Shown here: positions 16,207 through 27,399 of the stretch, in pieces
Position numbering within the stretch: position 1 is the first letter of the stretch
Layout: each line of letters starts with the position of its first letter
NCBI RefSeq assembly: GCF_041915215.1
Contig: NZ_JAYSBV010000008.1
DNA from: Zoogloea sp021286885
GTDB taxonomy: Bacteria > Pseudomonadota > Gammaproteobacteria > Burkholderiales > Rhodocyclaceae
Direction: 5' to 3' (one strand)
Length of the DNA stretch: 64,000 bases
The notes under the pieces: generated by a model
What the model was told of the DNA's origin: nothing
The model's database searches: none
What the model saw: only the letters and a program-made list of their open reading frames with translations
Translations under genes and position numbers: made by a program

Positions 16207-18198
16207 TCAGTAGCTGAGCTTTAGATAGCCCATGATGCTGCGGCTGATCTGGCTCGATACAAGGGGCGGCGTTACGGCCATAAACTCGATGTGATGTGGC
16301 TGCAGCAAATTCTGGCCGACAACGGATAGCTCGGCCCCCTTCCGCATCTGCCACGCGGCGCGCAGATCCAGCGTGTTGTAAGCGGGGGTGCGTTGATTTT
16401 CTGCATTTCCTCGACTGCTTACATGACGTACCCATCCATCCAGCTGCAGTTTGGGATGGGGAGTCCAGCTCGTGCGCAGAGAGACGATTTGCTGTGGATA
16501 ATAACTGTTGCTGCTCACATCACCGTTGCGCAAGGGGCCTGTATGCGACAGGGTGTGGCTCAACTGCAATCGCCAGTTCTCTTGAGGGCGCCATTCACTG
16601 GCCAGTTCCAGGCCCCAGGTGCGTAACTCCGCTTGATTGACAGACTTGAAGGGAATCTCAATCAAGCTGCCATGGATGATCTGGGCTGGCCCGGATTGAA
16701 CCTGGGTGCGTAGGTCTGTGTAATGCTGGGTATAACCGACCACATCCACCCAGAAAGAGGGGGTCAGCTGTTGGCGAAAACCCAGTTCGAACGATTGCAG
16801 CTTTTCGGTCTGGATGGTTTGGGCGCCGTAGGAGGTAATACGGTAGGGCAATCCTGTTTCTGTTCCCGGGTACAAAGGGCTGCTGTATTGGGCGACCCGT
16901 TCCAGGCGCGAAGGAAAACGACGGCCCTGAGATAGTGCTGCCCAGAGGTTTTGGGTGGGCGTTGGAATCCATTGTATTCGCGCACTGGGCTGCAGGGCTG
17001 GAGGATAATGGTTCTGATGATCTAGACGACTGCCCAAGGTGAGTCGAATATCCTTACTTATCCAGAAATCATCCTGAGCAAATACGCTCAGGATGTACAG
17101 GGTTTCATGCTCCGTGGCAAACTGTACCAAACTGCCAGAACGGCTGAAGTCCACAAATTGCTGCAGTCCCAGGCCCCACAGCAGGGTATTTTGCTTTGTT
17201 GTGCGTAGTGTATGCTGAAACTCCAGGCCCAGACCCTGTTGATGCCCCAGGGCTAGCTCTCTTGCATCAAAGCGGTTCGATAAAAAAGAAAGATTCAGTT
17301 CGATCTCGGATGAAGAGTCCAATATCTCCCGGTAACGTCCATGCAGATGGATGCCGCTCAGAAAATCCGTGAAGTTTTCCGATTGATTGAGCGTTGTCGC
17401 AGTTGTGCTGCGTTCTAATCCGTTGGAGTGCTGCCGGTATGCAATCCCATTCAGCATCCAGGTTCTTGAGCCGTGTTTGCTATCCAGTCGAAAGCCTGTA
17501 TTTAAATGACGATAACTGTCGTCAGCGGATTCTTGCTGGGCTGTTTTACCGGCACGTTGAGTATCGGTTTGCACATGAAAGCTGAGCCAGCTTTCTTCAC
17601 CGAGCGCTTGCCCGTGTTGAATCAGGCTGAAAGGTCCTGCCTGAGTGCCTTGAGCAATGGTGATGGTGGAGCCGTCGAACGAACTGGAATGCCGGGTGAT
17701 GATGTTGATGACCCCGTTAATGGCATTAAAGCCCCAATTGGAACCACCAGGCCCTCGAATGACCTCAATACGTTCAATATTTGCCAGAGGCGTTTGCAGG
17801 ATATTCCAGAAGCCTGCCGAGAAGGTCGGGCTATACAGGCTGCGTCCATCCACCAACAGTGCCAGCCGGTCTACCAGAACATCGGTAAAGCTGCGCATGG
17901 ATCCTGCCCAGCGGTCTGGGCTGATCTGCTCCATATCAACGCCTGGCGCCAGACGGAGCACTTCCGGAATGGAGCGAGCCCCTGAACGCTGAATGTCATC
18001 CTGGGTGATCACATAAATGGCTGCAGGGACATCCGCAAGCCTTTGGGCATAGCGACTGACGGAGGTTACTTCCACATTCATCAGCTCTTCCAGGGACATG
18101 CTCATGAAGTCGCTGGAAGCGTCTGCCGCACGGGCTGCCAAGGGCAGCAGCAGGCCCAGACATGCGCAGATCAGGTGCTTGGAGGTTCGTGGGGGCAT
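16207..18198 (-). CDS. TonB-dependent outer membrane receptor
   Basis: Outer membrane receptor of 663 residues. It has a signal peptide ending ARAADA, then the SLEELMNVEVTSVSR segment, a plug domain (about 50-160; VTQDDIQRSGARSIPEVLRLAPGV, RIEVIRGPGG) and a 22-strand type barrel ending in an aromatic residue. The SLEELMNVEVTSVS start is typical of a receptor subgroup of uncertain substrate in environmental proteobacteria. The GC content is lower than in the neighbours. A small lipoprotein gene lies 53 bases upstream on the same strand. Confidence 0.9.
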   Translation of the reverse strand: MPPRTSKHLICACLGLLLPLAARAADASSDFMSMSLEELMNVEVTSVSRYAQRLADVPAAIYVITQDDIQRSGARSIPEVLRLAPGVDMEQISPDRWAGSMRSFTDVLVDRLALLVDGRSLYSPTFSAGFWNILQTPLANIERIEVIRGPGGSNWGFNAINGVINIITRHSSSFDGSTITIAQGTQAGPFSLIQHGQALGEESWLSFHVQTDTQRAGKTAQQESADDSYRHLNTGFRLDSKHGSRTWMLNGIAYRQHSNGLERSTTATTLNQSENFTDFLSGIHLHGRYREILDSSSEIELNLSFLSNRFDARELALGHQQGLGLEFQHTLRTTKQNTLLWGLGLQQFVDFSRSGSLVQFATEHETLYILSVFAQDDFWISKDIRLTLGSRLDHQNHYPPALQPSARIQWIPTPTQNLWAALSQGRRFPSRLERVAQYSSPLYPGTETGLPYRITSYGAQTIQTEKLQSFELGFRQQLTPSFWVDVVGYTQHYTDLRTQVQSGPAQIIHGSLIEIPFKSVNQAELRTWGLELASEWRPQENWRLQLSHTLSHTGPLRNGDVSSNSYYPQQIVSLRTSWTPHPKLQLDGWVRHVSSRGNAENQRTPAYNTLDLRAAWQMRKGAELSVVGQNLLQPHHIEFMAVTPPLVSSQISRSIMGYLKLSY

Positions 18199-18251
18199 GG
18201 GTCGATGGGGGGCCGGCAGGGTCGATCCGGTGTCGTTAAGTACGGTAAAGG

Positions 18252-18470
18252 TTATTGGGTATCACCCGCTTTTTGCAATTGCTCGTTACGCTGTGTTTGG
18301 ATCACATCCAGCTGTTTTTCGACCTGATTGGGCAGATTGCCCACTTCTTTGGCCCGTTGTTGCTGTAACTGGCCGCTGGTGACTGCTGCGGCGCCGGAAT
18401 CCAGGCTGCAGCCCGCCAGCAGCGCAATACAAACGATAGAGGGCAGCACCAGGACATAGTTTGAATGCAT
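18252..18470 (-). CDS. Small predicted lipoprotein
   Basis: Protein of 72 residues: signal peptide with lipobox LLAGC followed by a short polar, glutamine-rich and probably helical region (QLQQQRAKEVGNLPNQVEKQ). GGAG lies nine bases before the ATG at 18468-18470. It is upstream of the TonB receptor on the same strand and may form an operon with it. Function unknown. Confidence 0.65.
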   Translation of the reverse strand: MHSNYVLVLPSIVCIALLAGCSLDSGAAAVTSGQLQQQRAKEVGNLPNQVEKQLDVIQTQRNEQLQKAGDTQ

Positions 18471-18611
18471 GATTGGCATCTCCAAGCTTGCAGATGCCAT
18501 GCAGTGTATCGGGATGCCTTATGGATTGTTACATCTGGTGACCAATCGGCTTGGCCAGGCTGACAGGCGGTGCGTTAAGCCCTGTGGCAAGCACTTTTGG
18601 AGGTTGGGATC

Positions 18612-18797
18612 ATGAAACAATGGCTGAAGTATGGGGTGGCTGCATGTCTGGTGGCGCAATTGGGTGGATGCATCATCCTGCCCCCATGGCATGGGCATCA
18701 CCGGCATTACTACGCGGATAGTGCGGCGCCCCGAGCGGGTGGAATGGTATTCATTCCAGGTGGCGCAGATCCGCGAGGTGCCGACCGCGCCCATTAA
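18612..18797 (+). CDS. Small predicted lipoprotein, histidine-rich
   Basis: Protein of 61 residues with an N-terminal lipobox (LVAQLGGCII) followed by a His-rich stretch (WHGHHRHYY). GGAGG precedes the ATG at 18612. The histidine cluster suggests metal contact, but this is only inference. No family recognised. Confidence 0.55.
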   Translation: MKQWLKYGVAACLVAQLGGCIILPPWHGHHRHYYADSAAPRAGGMVFIPGGADPRGADRAH

Positions 18798-18957
18798 AAT
18801 GCATGGCTCGGCGCAATGCAGGTAAAAGCGGGCAAAAACAGGTGTACCCGGTGCCGGGGGGCGTATGGTGGGAACTCCGGCAGGCGTGGGGCCAAAGCGC
18901 TATGCTGCCGGCGATGACCGGAAGCTTGCCGGCACCCTCCTTGTTCATGGTTTGAAT

Positions 18958-20811
<1,854 letters not shown>

Positions 20812-20948
20812 AGCGCTCAAGCCCGCCCCTGGGCCCCGCGCCGCCCCAAAAATGCCCAAGCCCGGCGCAGGGCCGGGCTCGGTGGGTGTGGCTGCGGAGC
20901 TCAGCGGCCTTTAAGCTCAGTGGCCTTTAGCTGGCCGCTGGGGCGAGA

Positions 20949-22475
20949 TCAGCCCAGGAACATCCGGTAGGCCGGGTTCTGGGTTTCTTCCACGTACTCG
21001 TAGCCCAGACGCTCCAGAAACTCCTGGAAGGCGCCCCGGTCTTCCGGCGGCACCTGCATGCCCACCAGCACGCGGCCAAAGTCGGCCCCGTGGTTGCGGT
21101 AGTGGAACAGGCTGATGTTCCAGTCAGAGCGCAGGTTTTCCAGGAAGTTGACCAGGGCGCCCGGACGCTCGGGGAAAATGAAGCGGTAGAGCACCTCGTG
21201 TTCCGCCTGGGGGGCGTGGCCGCCCACCATGTAGCGGATGTGGCTCTTGGCCATTTCATCGTCGGTCAGATCCAGGCAGGGCAGGCTGTGCTGGGCCAGT
21301 TCTTCGGTGAGGCGCACCCCCTCGGCCCGGTTGGCCACGCTCACCCCCACAAAAATGTGGGCTTCCTGGGTGTCGGCATAGCGGTAGTTGAACTCGGTGA
21401 TGTTGCGGCTGCCCAGCAGTTCGCAGAACTTCTTGAAGGAGCCCGGCTGCTCGGGAATCGTCACCGCCAGCACCGCTTCGCGCTGCTCGCCCACCTCGGC
21501 CCGCTCGGCCACAAAGCGCAGCCGGTCGAAGTTCATGTTGGCGCCGGAGGTGACTGCCACCAGGGCCTGGTCGCGTAGCTGGTGGCGCTTGGCGTATTCC
21601 TTGGCACCGGCCAGGGCGAGGGCGCCGGCGGGTTCCAGGATGGAGCGGGTGTCTTCAAACACGTCCTTGATGGCAGCGCAGATGGCGTCGTTGTCCACCA
21701 GGATCATCTCGTCCACGTACAGCTGGCACAGGCGGAAGGTTTCCTCGCCCACCTGCTTCACGGCGGCCCCATCGGCAAACAGACCCACGTGTTCGAGGGC
21801 CACGCGCTGGCCTTCGCGCAGGGAGCGGGTCATCGCATCGGCGTCCACGGTCTCGACCCCGATCACCTTGATCTCGGGGCGCACCCGCTTCACGTAGGCC
21901 GCTACCCCGGCCAGCAGGCCGCCGCCGCCCACGCAGCAGAAAATGGCGTGGATAGGCTTGGAATGCTGGCGCAGCACTTCCATGCCGATGGTGCCCTGGC
22001 CGGCGATCACTTCCACGTCGTCGTAGGGGTGCACGAAGGTGAGCCCCTCTTCGGCTTCCAGGATTTTGGCGTGGGCGTAGGCATCCGAGTAGGACTCGCC
22101 CGCCAGCACCACCTCGCCGCCCCGGCGGCGTACCGCATCCACCTTGATGGCGGGGGTGGTGGTGGGCATCACGATCACCGCCCGCACGCCCATCTGCTGG
22201 GCCGACAGGGCCACGCCCTGGGCGTGGTTGCCGGCGGAGGCACAGATCACCCCCCGGGCGAGGGCCTCGGGGCTCAGGCTGGCCATTTTGTTGTAGGCAC
22301 CGCGCAGCTTGAAGCTGAACACGGGCTGCATGTCCTCGCGCTTCAGGTAAATTCGGTTGTGAATGCGCGCCGACAGATTGGGGGCCAGATCGAGGGGCGT
22401 TTCAATCGCCGCTTCATAGACCTGCGCCGTCAGGATTTTCTGGAGATAGTCGGGGTGTTGCGCATTCGAACTCAT
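20949..22475 (-). CDS. ilvA: Biosynthetic threonine ammonia-lyase
   Basis: PLP enzyme of 508 residues converting threonine to 2-oxobutanoate and ammonia, the first step to isoleucine. The PLP lysine is Lys56 in SFKLRGAYNKM and the phosphate-binding glycines are CVGGGGLLAG. The C-terminal part (about 330-508) holds two ACT-like domains for isoleucine feedback. The start is the ATG at 22473-22475; an extension to 22535 is not family-like. It is divergent from ridA, whose product handles the unstable enamine made by this enzyme. Confidence 0.97.
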   Translation of the reverse strand: MSSNAQHPDYLQKILTAQVYEAAIETPLDLAPNLSARIHNRIYLKREDMQPVFSFKLRGAYNKMASLSPEALARGVICASAGNHAQGVALSAQQMGVRAVIVMPTTTPAIKVDAVRRRGGEVVLAGESYSDAYAHAKILEAEEGLTFVHPYDDVEVIAGQGTIGMEVLRQHSKPIHAIFCCVGGGGLLAGVAAYVKRVRPEIKVIGVETVDADAMTRSLREGQRVALEHVGLFADGAAVKQVGEETFRLCQLYVDEMILVDNDAICAAIKDVFEDTRSILEPAGALALAGAKEYAKRHQLRDQALVAVTSGANMNFDRLRFVAERAEVGEQREAVLAVTIPEQPGSFKKFCELLGSRNITEFNYRYADTQEAHIFVGVSVANRAEGVRLTEELAQHSLPCLDLTDDEMAKSHIRYMVGGHAPQAEHEVLYRFIFPERPGALVNFLENLRSDWNISLFHYRNHGADFGRVLVGMQVPPEDRGAFQEFLERLGYEYVEETQNPAYRMFLG

Positions 22476-22569
22476 GACTGACCTTTGCGGATCGCTGGAA
22501 AGAGCGTTTGAGGGTAGCAGCCGAAGCGCCCGCACTGCAACATACGCATTTTTTCAGGAGATTTCCCCC

Positions 22570-22941
22570 ATGGCCGACCTTCCCCAGCCTTCCGGCATTG
22601 AACGCGCCGGCACCACGGCCCGTTATTCCGACTACACCGTGCATGGCGGCGTGGTGTATTGCGTGGAGGTGCCCCCCAGCGCCGAGGGCGATGCCGCCAC
22701 CCAGACTGCCGGCATGCTGGCCAGCGTGGAGCAGCTCCTGGCCCGCGCCGGCAGCGGCAAGGATCGCATCCTGCTCGCCACCCTCTACCTCACCGACATG
22801 GCCGATTACGCCGCCGTGAACGCCGTCTGGGATGCCTGGGTGCCCGCCGGCACCGCCCCCAGTCGGGCCTGCGTGCAGGTGTTGCGCTTGGCCGATCCGG
22901 GCTGGAAGGTGGAAATCGTGCTCCAGGCGGCCCGCGCCTGA
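22570..22941 (+). CDS. RidA family enamine/imine deaminase
   Basis: Protein of 123 residues of the YjgF/YER057c/UK114 family, which hydrolyses reactive 2-aminoacrylate/2-aminocrotonate. The Arg near residue 100 in APSRACVQV, which binds the substrate carboxylate, is present. The start ATG 22570 is 94 bases from the divergent ilvA start. The neighbour makes the substrate, so a linked function is likely. Confidence 0.9.
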   Translation: MADLPQPSGIERAGTTARYSDYTVHGGVVYCVEVPPSAEGDAATQTAGMLASVEQLLARAGSGKDRILLATLYLTDMADYAAVNAVWDAWVPAGTAPSRACVQVLRLADPGWKVEIVLQAARA

Positions 22942-23004
22942 GGTTTGAGCTGAAGCCTGAAACATTCAGGAACCTTCGGCAATTTGCGTCGATCTGAGCA
23001 TAAA

Positions 23005-23050
23005 ACCCCCGCCCGGGCTTGGCCCTGACGGGGGTAAGGCTTTGTTTTTT
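23005..23050 (+). terminator. Probable terminator after ridA
   Basis: An ACCCCCG/CGGGGGT stem (23005-23011 with 23029-23035) is followed within six bases by TTTGTTTTTT. Confidence 0.55.
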
Positions 23051-23115
23051 CTGGACAGGGCGAGAACGTGGGCTAAAATATCCGGTTCTCCGCCGCTAAA
23101 CCCTCAGGTATCGAG

Positions 23116-26100
23116 ATGACCCAACGCCTGCGCGAAATTCCCTACAACTACACTTCGTTTTCCGACCGCGAGATCGTGATCCGCCTGCTGGGGCGTGAAG
23201 CCTGGCACGTGCTGGACGAGCTGCGTTCCGAGCGGGTGACCGGGCGATCTGCCCGGATGCTCTACGAAGTGCTGGGAGACATCTGGGTCGTCCAGCGCAA
23301 CCCCTACCTCCAGGATGACCTGCTCGGCAATGACGAGCGCCGCAATGCCCTGATCGGCGCCCTGCGCCACCGGCTCCAAGAAGTGGACCGCCGCCGCAAG
23401 GAAGGCGAAGAGGCCGACCACAACCGCAGCGCCAAGGTCGCCCAGCTGATCGAGGCCGCCCAGGAAGCCATCAACCGCTTCCAGGACTTCTTCGACACCA
23501 CCCAGACCCTGCGCCACAAGGTGGAGCACGCGCTGGCCCGCCACACCCGCAAGGACAACATCTGCTTCGACGGCCATGCCCGGGTGTCCCACGTGACCGA
23601 CGCCACCGACTGGCGCGTCGAATACCCCTTCGTGGTGCTCTACCCCGACACCGAAGAAGAAATGGCCCCGCTGGTGAAGAGCTGCATCGAGCTCGGCCTC
23701 ACCATCATTCCCCGGGGGGGCGGTACTGGTTACACCGGCGGCGCCGTGCCGCTGGATGCCCGCTCGGTGGTCATCAACACCGAAAAGCTGATCTCCATGG
23801 GCCCGGTCGAAGAGGTCGTGCTGCCCGGCCACACCCAGGCCTACGCCACCATCCGCACCGGCGCCGGTGTGGTCACCGAGCGGGTGGCCGAAGCCGCTTC
23901 GTCTGCGGGCCGCGTGTTTGCCGTGGACCCGACCTCGGCCAGCGCCTCGTGCATCGGCGGCAACATTGCCATGAACGCCGGCGGCAAGAAGGCCGTGCTG
24001 TGGGGCACCGCCCTCGACAACCTGGCCTGGTGGAAGATGGTCACGCCGGATGGCGACTGGCTGGAGGTGGAGCGCCTCAACCACAACTTCGGCAAGATCC
24101 ACGATCAGCCCACCGTTGAATTCCGCCTGCGCCGCTTCGACCCCAAGGGCGAAACCCTGCTGTCCGAAGAAATCCTGCGCATGCCCGGCGCTGCCTGCCG
24201 CAAGGTGGGCCTGGGCAAGGACGTGACCGACAAGTTCCTGGGCGGTCTGCCCGGCGTCCAGAAGGAAGGCACCGACGGCCTCATCGTCGCCGCCCGTTGG
24301 GTGCTGCACAAGATGCCCCCCGTCACCCGCACCGTCTGCCTCGAATTCTTCGGCCAGGTGCGCGAGGCGGTGCCCGCCATTGTCGAGATCACCGACTGGT
24401 TCAAGCCCGGCGCCCCCGGTGCGCTGGCGGGCGTCCAGCTCGCCGGCCTGGAGCACCTGGACGAGCGCTATGTGCGCGCCGTGGGCTACACCACCAAGGC
24501 CAAGCGCCACGGGCGGCCCAAGATGGTGCTGATCGGCGACATCGTCGGCCACGACGAAACCGCCGTGATGACCGCCGCCTCCGAAGTGATCCGCATGACC
24601 AACGCCCGGGGCGCCGAAGGCTTCATCGCCGTTTCGCCCGAGCAGCGCAAGAAATTCTGGCTCGACCGCTCGCGCACTGCCGCCATTTCGCGCCACACCA
24701 ACGCCTTCAAGGTGAACGAAGACGTGGTGATCCCCCTGCCGCGCATGGGCGATTACTGCGACGGGATCGAGCGCATCAACATCGAACTCTCCATCCAGAA
24801 CAAGCTGGCCCTGTGCGGCGCCCTGCGCGAGTTCCTGGAAGGTGATCTGCCGCTCCACACTGGCGATGCCACCATCTCCCGCGACGAGCTGATCGGCGAG
24901 CGCCGCAAGGATGCCCTCAACTACCTGGAGGCCGTGCGCCTGCGCTGGGAATGGCTGCTGGAAAACCTGGATCTGCCCCTCGCCCAGGCCGAGCCGGCCT
25001 TCCTCTCCTATGGCATCCAGGCCGCCGAGCTGAGCAACCGGGCCGCCAACCCGCGCCTGTTCCACCGTCTGCAGGATTATTCGGTGCGCGTCTCCTGGAA
25101 GACCGAGCTGCGCCCCCGTTTGGCCAAGATTTTCGATGGCCAGCTGTTTGCCCCGGTGCTGGAGCAGATCAACAAGATCCACAAGAAGGTGCTGCGAGGT
25201 CGGGTGTTCGTGGCCCTGCACATGCATGCTGGCGACGGCAATGTGCACACCAACATCCCGGTGAACTCCGACAACTACGAGATGCTCCAGACCGCCAACA
25301 AGGCCGTCGACCGCATCATGGAGCTGGCCCGCGCCCTGGATGGGGTGATCTCGGGCGAACACGGGATTGGCATCACCAAGCTCGATTACCTGAGCAAGGA
25401 TGAAATGGCCAACTTCTGGGCCTACAAGCAGAAGGTTGATCCGGAAGGCCGCTTCAACCGGGGCAAGCTGATGCCCGGCGGCAACCTGGACAACGCCTAC
25501 ACCCCCAGCTTCAACCTGATGGGCCACGAATCCCTGATCATGGAACAGACCGCCATTGGCGAAATCTCCCATGACATCAAGGATTGCCTGCGCTGCGGCA
25601 AGTGCAAGCCGGTGTGCTCCACCCACGTGCCCCGCGCCAACCTGCTCTACAGCCCGCGCAACAAGATCCTCAGCACCTCGCTGCTGATCGAAGCCTTCCT
25701 GTACGAAGAGCAGACCCGCCGGGGGGTGTCCCTCGCCCACTGGGCCGAGTTTGAAGACGTGGCCGACCACTGCACCGTCTGCCACAAGTGCGAGAAGCCC
25801 TGCCCGGTGAACATCGACTTCGGCGATGTGTCGGTCAAGATGCGCAACCTGCTGCGCCAGCAGGGCAAGCGCAGCTTCAACCCCGGCAAGGCCGCCGCCA
25901 TGGCCTTCCTGACCACCACCGACCCGTCCACCATCAAGTTCATCCGCAGCGCCATGGTGGGCGTGGCCTACCGCGCCCAGCGCCTGGGCCACAAGATCGG
26001 CAAGTCGCTCGGGCTGATCCAGGATCAGGTCAAGCACCCGCCCGCGACCCTGGGCAAGGCTCCGATCAAGGCCCAGGTGATCCACTTCATCAACAAGCCC

Positions 26101-26991
26101 ATGCCCGGCGGCCTGCCCAAGCGCACCTCGCGTGCGCTGCTCGACATCGAGGACAACACCGTCGTGCCGGTGATCCGCAACCCGCGCATTGCCCGGGACG
26201 AATCCGAAGCCGTGTTCTACTTCCCCGGCTGCGGCTCCGAGCGCCTGTTCAGCCAAGTGGGCCTCGCCACCCAGGCCATGCTCTACCACGTGGGCGCCAC
26301 CACCGTGCTGCCCCCGGGCTACCTGTGCTGCGGCTATCCCCAAAGCTCGGCGGGGGACGAAGACAAGGCCCAGCAGATCACCACCGACAACCGGGTGCTG
26401 TTCCACCGGGTCGCCAACACCCTGAACTATCTCGACATCAAGACCGTGATCGTGTCCTGCGGCACCTGCATGGATCAGATCATGAAGTACCAGTTCGAGA
26501 AGATCTTCCCCGGCTGCCGGCTGATGGACATCCACGAGTACCTGCTCGAAAAGGGCCTCAAGCTCGACGGCGTGCAGGGCGCCCGCTACATGTACCACGA
26601 GCCCTGCCACACCCCCATGAAGATCCATTCCGGGATCAAGGTGGCCAATGAGCTGATGGGCACCCGCGTGGATCTGTCCGACCGTTGCTGCGGCGAATCC
26701 GGCACCCTGGCCGCCACCCGGCCCGACATCTCCACCCAGGTGCGCTTCCGCAAGCAGGAAGAGATCGAAAAGGGCGCCGCCCGCCTGCGCGGTGACGATG
26801 CCAAGGCCGACGTGAAGGTACTCACCTCCTGCCCGGCCTGCCTGCAAGGCCTGTCCCGCTACCGGGACGATGCCAACATCGAGGCCGAGTACATCGTGGT
26901 CGAGATGGCCAAGCACATCCTGGGCGAGAACTGGATGCCCGAGTACGTAGACACCGCCAACCGGGGCGGCATCGAACGCGTGCTGCTGTAA
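23116..26991 (+). CDS. Giant FAD-linked oxidase with two 4Fe-4S motifs and CCG domains (DUF3683 type)
   Basis: Soluble oxidoreductase of 1291 residues. An N-terminal DUF3683-like domain (about 1-150) precedes an FAD_binding_4 module with PRGGGTGYTGGAVPL near residue 200 and an FAD-oxidase C-terminal domain with HMHAGDGNVHTNIP and SGEHGIGITK. Two 4Fe-4S clusters follow (CLRCGKCKPVC near 824, CTVCHKCEKPC near 886) and then cysteine-rich CCG domains (FPGCGSERLF, CCGYP, CGTCMDQ, CCGESGTLA). Separate GlcD/GlcF or D-lactate dehydrogenase-type polypeptides are here in one chain. The substrate is probably a 2-hydroxy acid, but this is inference. Confidence 0.9.
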   Translation: MTQRLREIPYNYTSFSDREIVIRLLGREAWHVLDELRSERVTGRSARMLYEVLGDIWVVQRNPYLQDDLLGNDERRNALIGALRHRLQEVDRRRKEGEEADHNRSAKVAQLIEAAQEAINRFQDFFDTTQTLRHKVEHALARHTRKDNICFDGHARVSHVTDATDWRVEYPFVVLYPDTEEEMAPLVKSCIELGLTIIPRGGGTGYTGGAVPLDARSVVINTEKLISMGPVEEVVLPGHTQAYATIRTGAGVVTERVAEAASSAGRVFAVDPTSASASCIGGNIAMNAGGKKAVLWGTALDNLAWWKMVTPDGDWLEVERLNHNFGKIHDQPTVEFRLRRFDPKGETLLSEEILRMPGAACRKVGLGKDVTDKFLGGLPGVQKEGTDGLIVAARWVLHKMPPVTRTVCLEFFGQVREAVPAIVEITDWFKPGAPGALAGVQLAGLEHLDERYVRAVGYTTKAKRHGRPKMVLIGDIVGHDETAVMTAASEVIRMTNARGAEGFIAVSPEQRKKFWLDRSRTAAISRHTNAFKVNEDVVIPLPRMGDYCDGIERINIELSIQNKLALCGALREFLEGDLPLHTGDATISRDELIGERRKDALNYLEAVRLRWEWLLENLDLPLAQAEPAFLSYGIQAAELSNRAANPRLFHRLQDYSVRVSWKTELRPRLAKIFDGQLFAPVLEQINKIHKKVLRGRVFVALHMHAGDGNVHTNIPVNSDNYEMLQTANKAVDRIMELARALDGVISGEHGIGITKLDYLSKDEMANFWAYKQKVDPEGRFNRGKLMPGGNLDNAYTPSFNLMGHESLIMEQTAIGEISHDIKDCLRCGKCKPVCSTHVPRANLLYSPRNKILSTSLLIEAFLYEEQTRRGVSLAHWAEFEDVADHCTVCHKCEKPCPVNIDFGDVSVKMRNLLRQQGKRSFNPGKAAAMAFLTTTDPSTIKFIRSAMVGVAYRAQRLGHKIGKSLGLIQDQVKHPPATLGKAPIKAQVIHFINKPMPGGLPKRTSRALLDIEDNTVVPVIRNPRIARDESEAVFYFPGCGSERLFSQVGLATQAMLYHVGATTVLPPGYLCCGYPQSSAGDEDKAQQITTDNRVLFHRVANTLNYLDIKTVIVSCGTCMDQIMKYQFEKIFPGCRLMDIHEYLLEKGLKLDGVQGARYMYHEPCHTPMKIHSGIKVANELMGTRVDLSDRCCGESGTLAATRPDISTQVRFRKQEEIEKGAARLRGDDAKADVKVLTSCPACLQGLSRYRDDANIEAEYIVVEMAKHILGENWMPEYVDTANRGGIERVLL

Positions 26992-27018
26992 GCCCGCGCA
27001 CCTGCCGCACCAAAACAC

Positions 27019-27049
27019 AGGCCCGCGATCGCGGGCCTTTGTTTTTGGT
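27019..27049 (+). terminator. Rho-independent terminator of the FAD-linked oxidase gene
   Basis: A perfect GGCCCGCGATCGCGGGCC palindrome is followed by TTTGTTTTT, about 30 bases after the stop codon. Confidence 0.9.
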
Positions 27050-27096
27050 CTGGGGTGTCGGTGTGGCGGCGGCGTTTGAGCCGGGTGACGGAGCCC

Positions 27097-27399
27097 TCAG
27101 ATGATGGCCTGAAGCCCCTTGTCCGCGATGATGTTGAGCAGTTTCAGGGCTGGGCCGGTGGGGTGGGTCTGGCCTTGCTCCTACTTGCGTACGGTGGATG
27201 CGGTGGTGTGCAGGTGAAGTGCAAAAACCGGCTGACTGAATCTCAGGGTTTCGCGCAGGTGCTTGATGTCTGCGGCACTGAAAGCCCGTACCGGTGGTGG
27301 GCAGAGCGTATCGAATTCACGCATCGTGATCTTGTCGATGGCGCCCACAGCCTCCAGCGCCGCCAGATCGCTGCGTAGGGATTCAATGATCTTGCTCAC
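27097..27399 (-). pseudogene. Antitoxin (HigA/NadS-like XRE) interrupted by an in-frame amber codon
   Basis: The frame opens at GTG 27399 and encodes a KVGAIDKITMREFD-type antitoxin N-terminus and an XRE helix-turn-helix (FSQPVFALHLHTTASTVRK), then hits TAG at 27181-27183. Past the stop the same frame continues EQGQTHPTGPALKLLNIIAD and ends at TGA 27097-27099, giving 100 codons. Relatives have Trp (TGG) exactly at the stop position (VRKWEQG), so a single G-to-A change truncated it. It overlaps the upstream toxin remnant by 17 bases, as in intact pairs. Confidence 0.8.

Noticed and set aside
20851..20885. GC-rich hairpin AGCCCGGC/GGCCGGGCT between gspE-like and ilvA genes as a terminator
   Set aside because: The stem is good, but no T-run follows on either strand; left unannotated.
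23104..27018. A very long open frame antisense to the FAD-linked oxidase gene
   Set aside because: It is a by-product of GC-rich codon usage (third-position bias) on the opposite strand; its translation resembles no protein, while the plus strand carries clear cofactor motifs.
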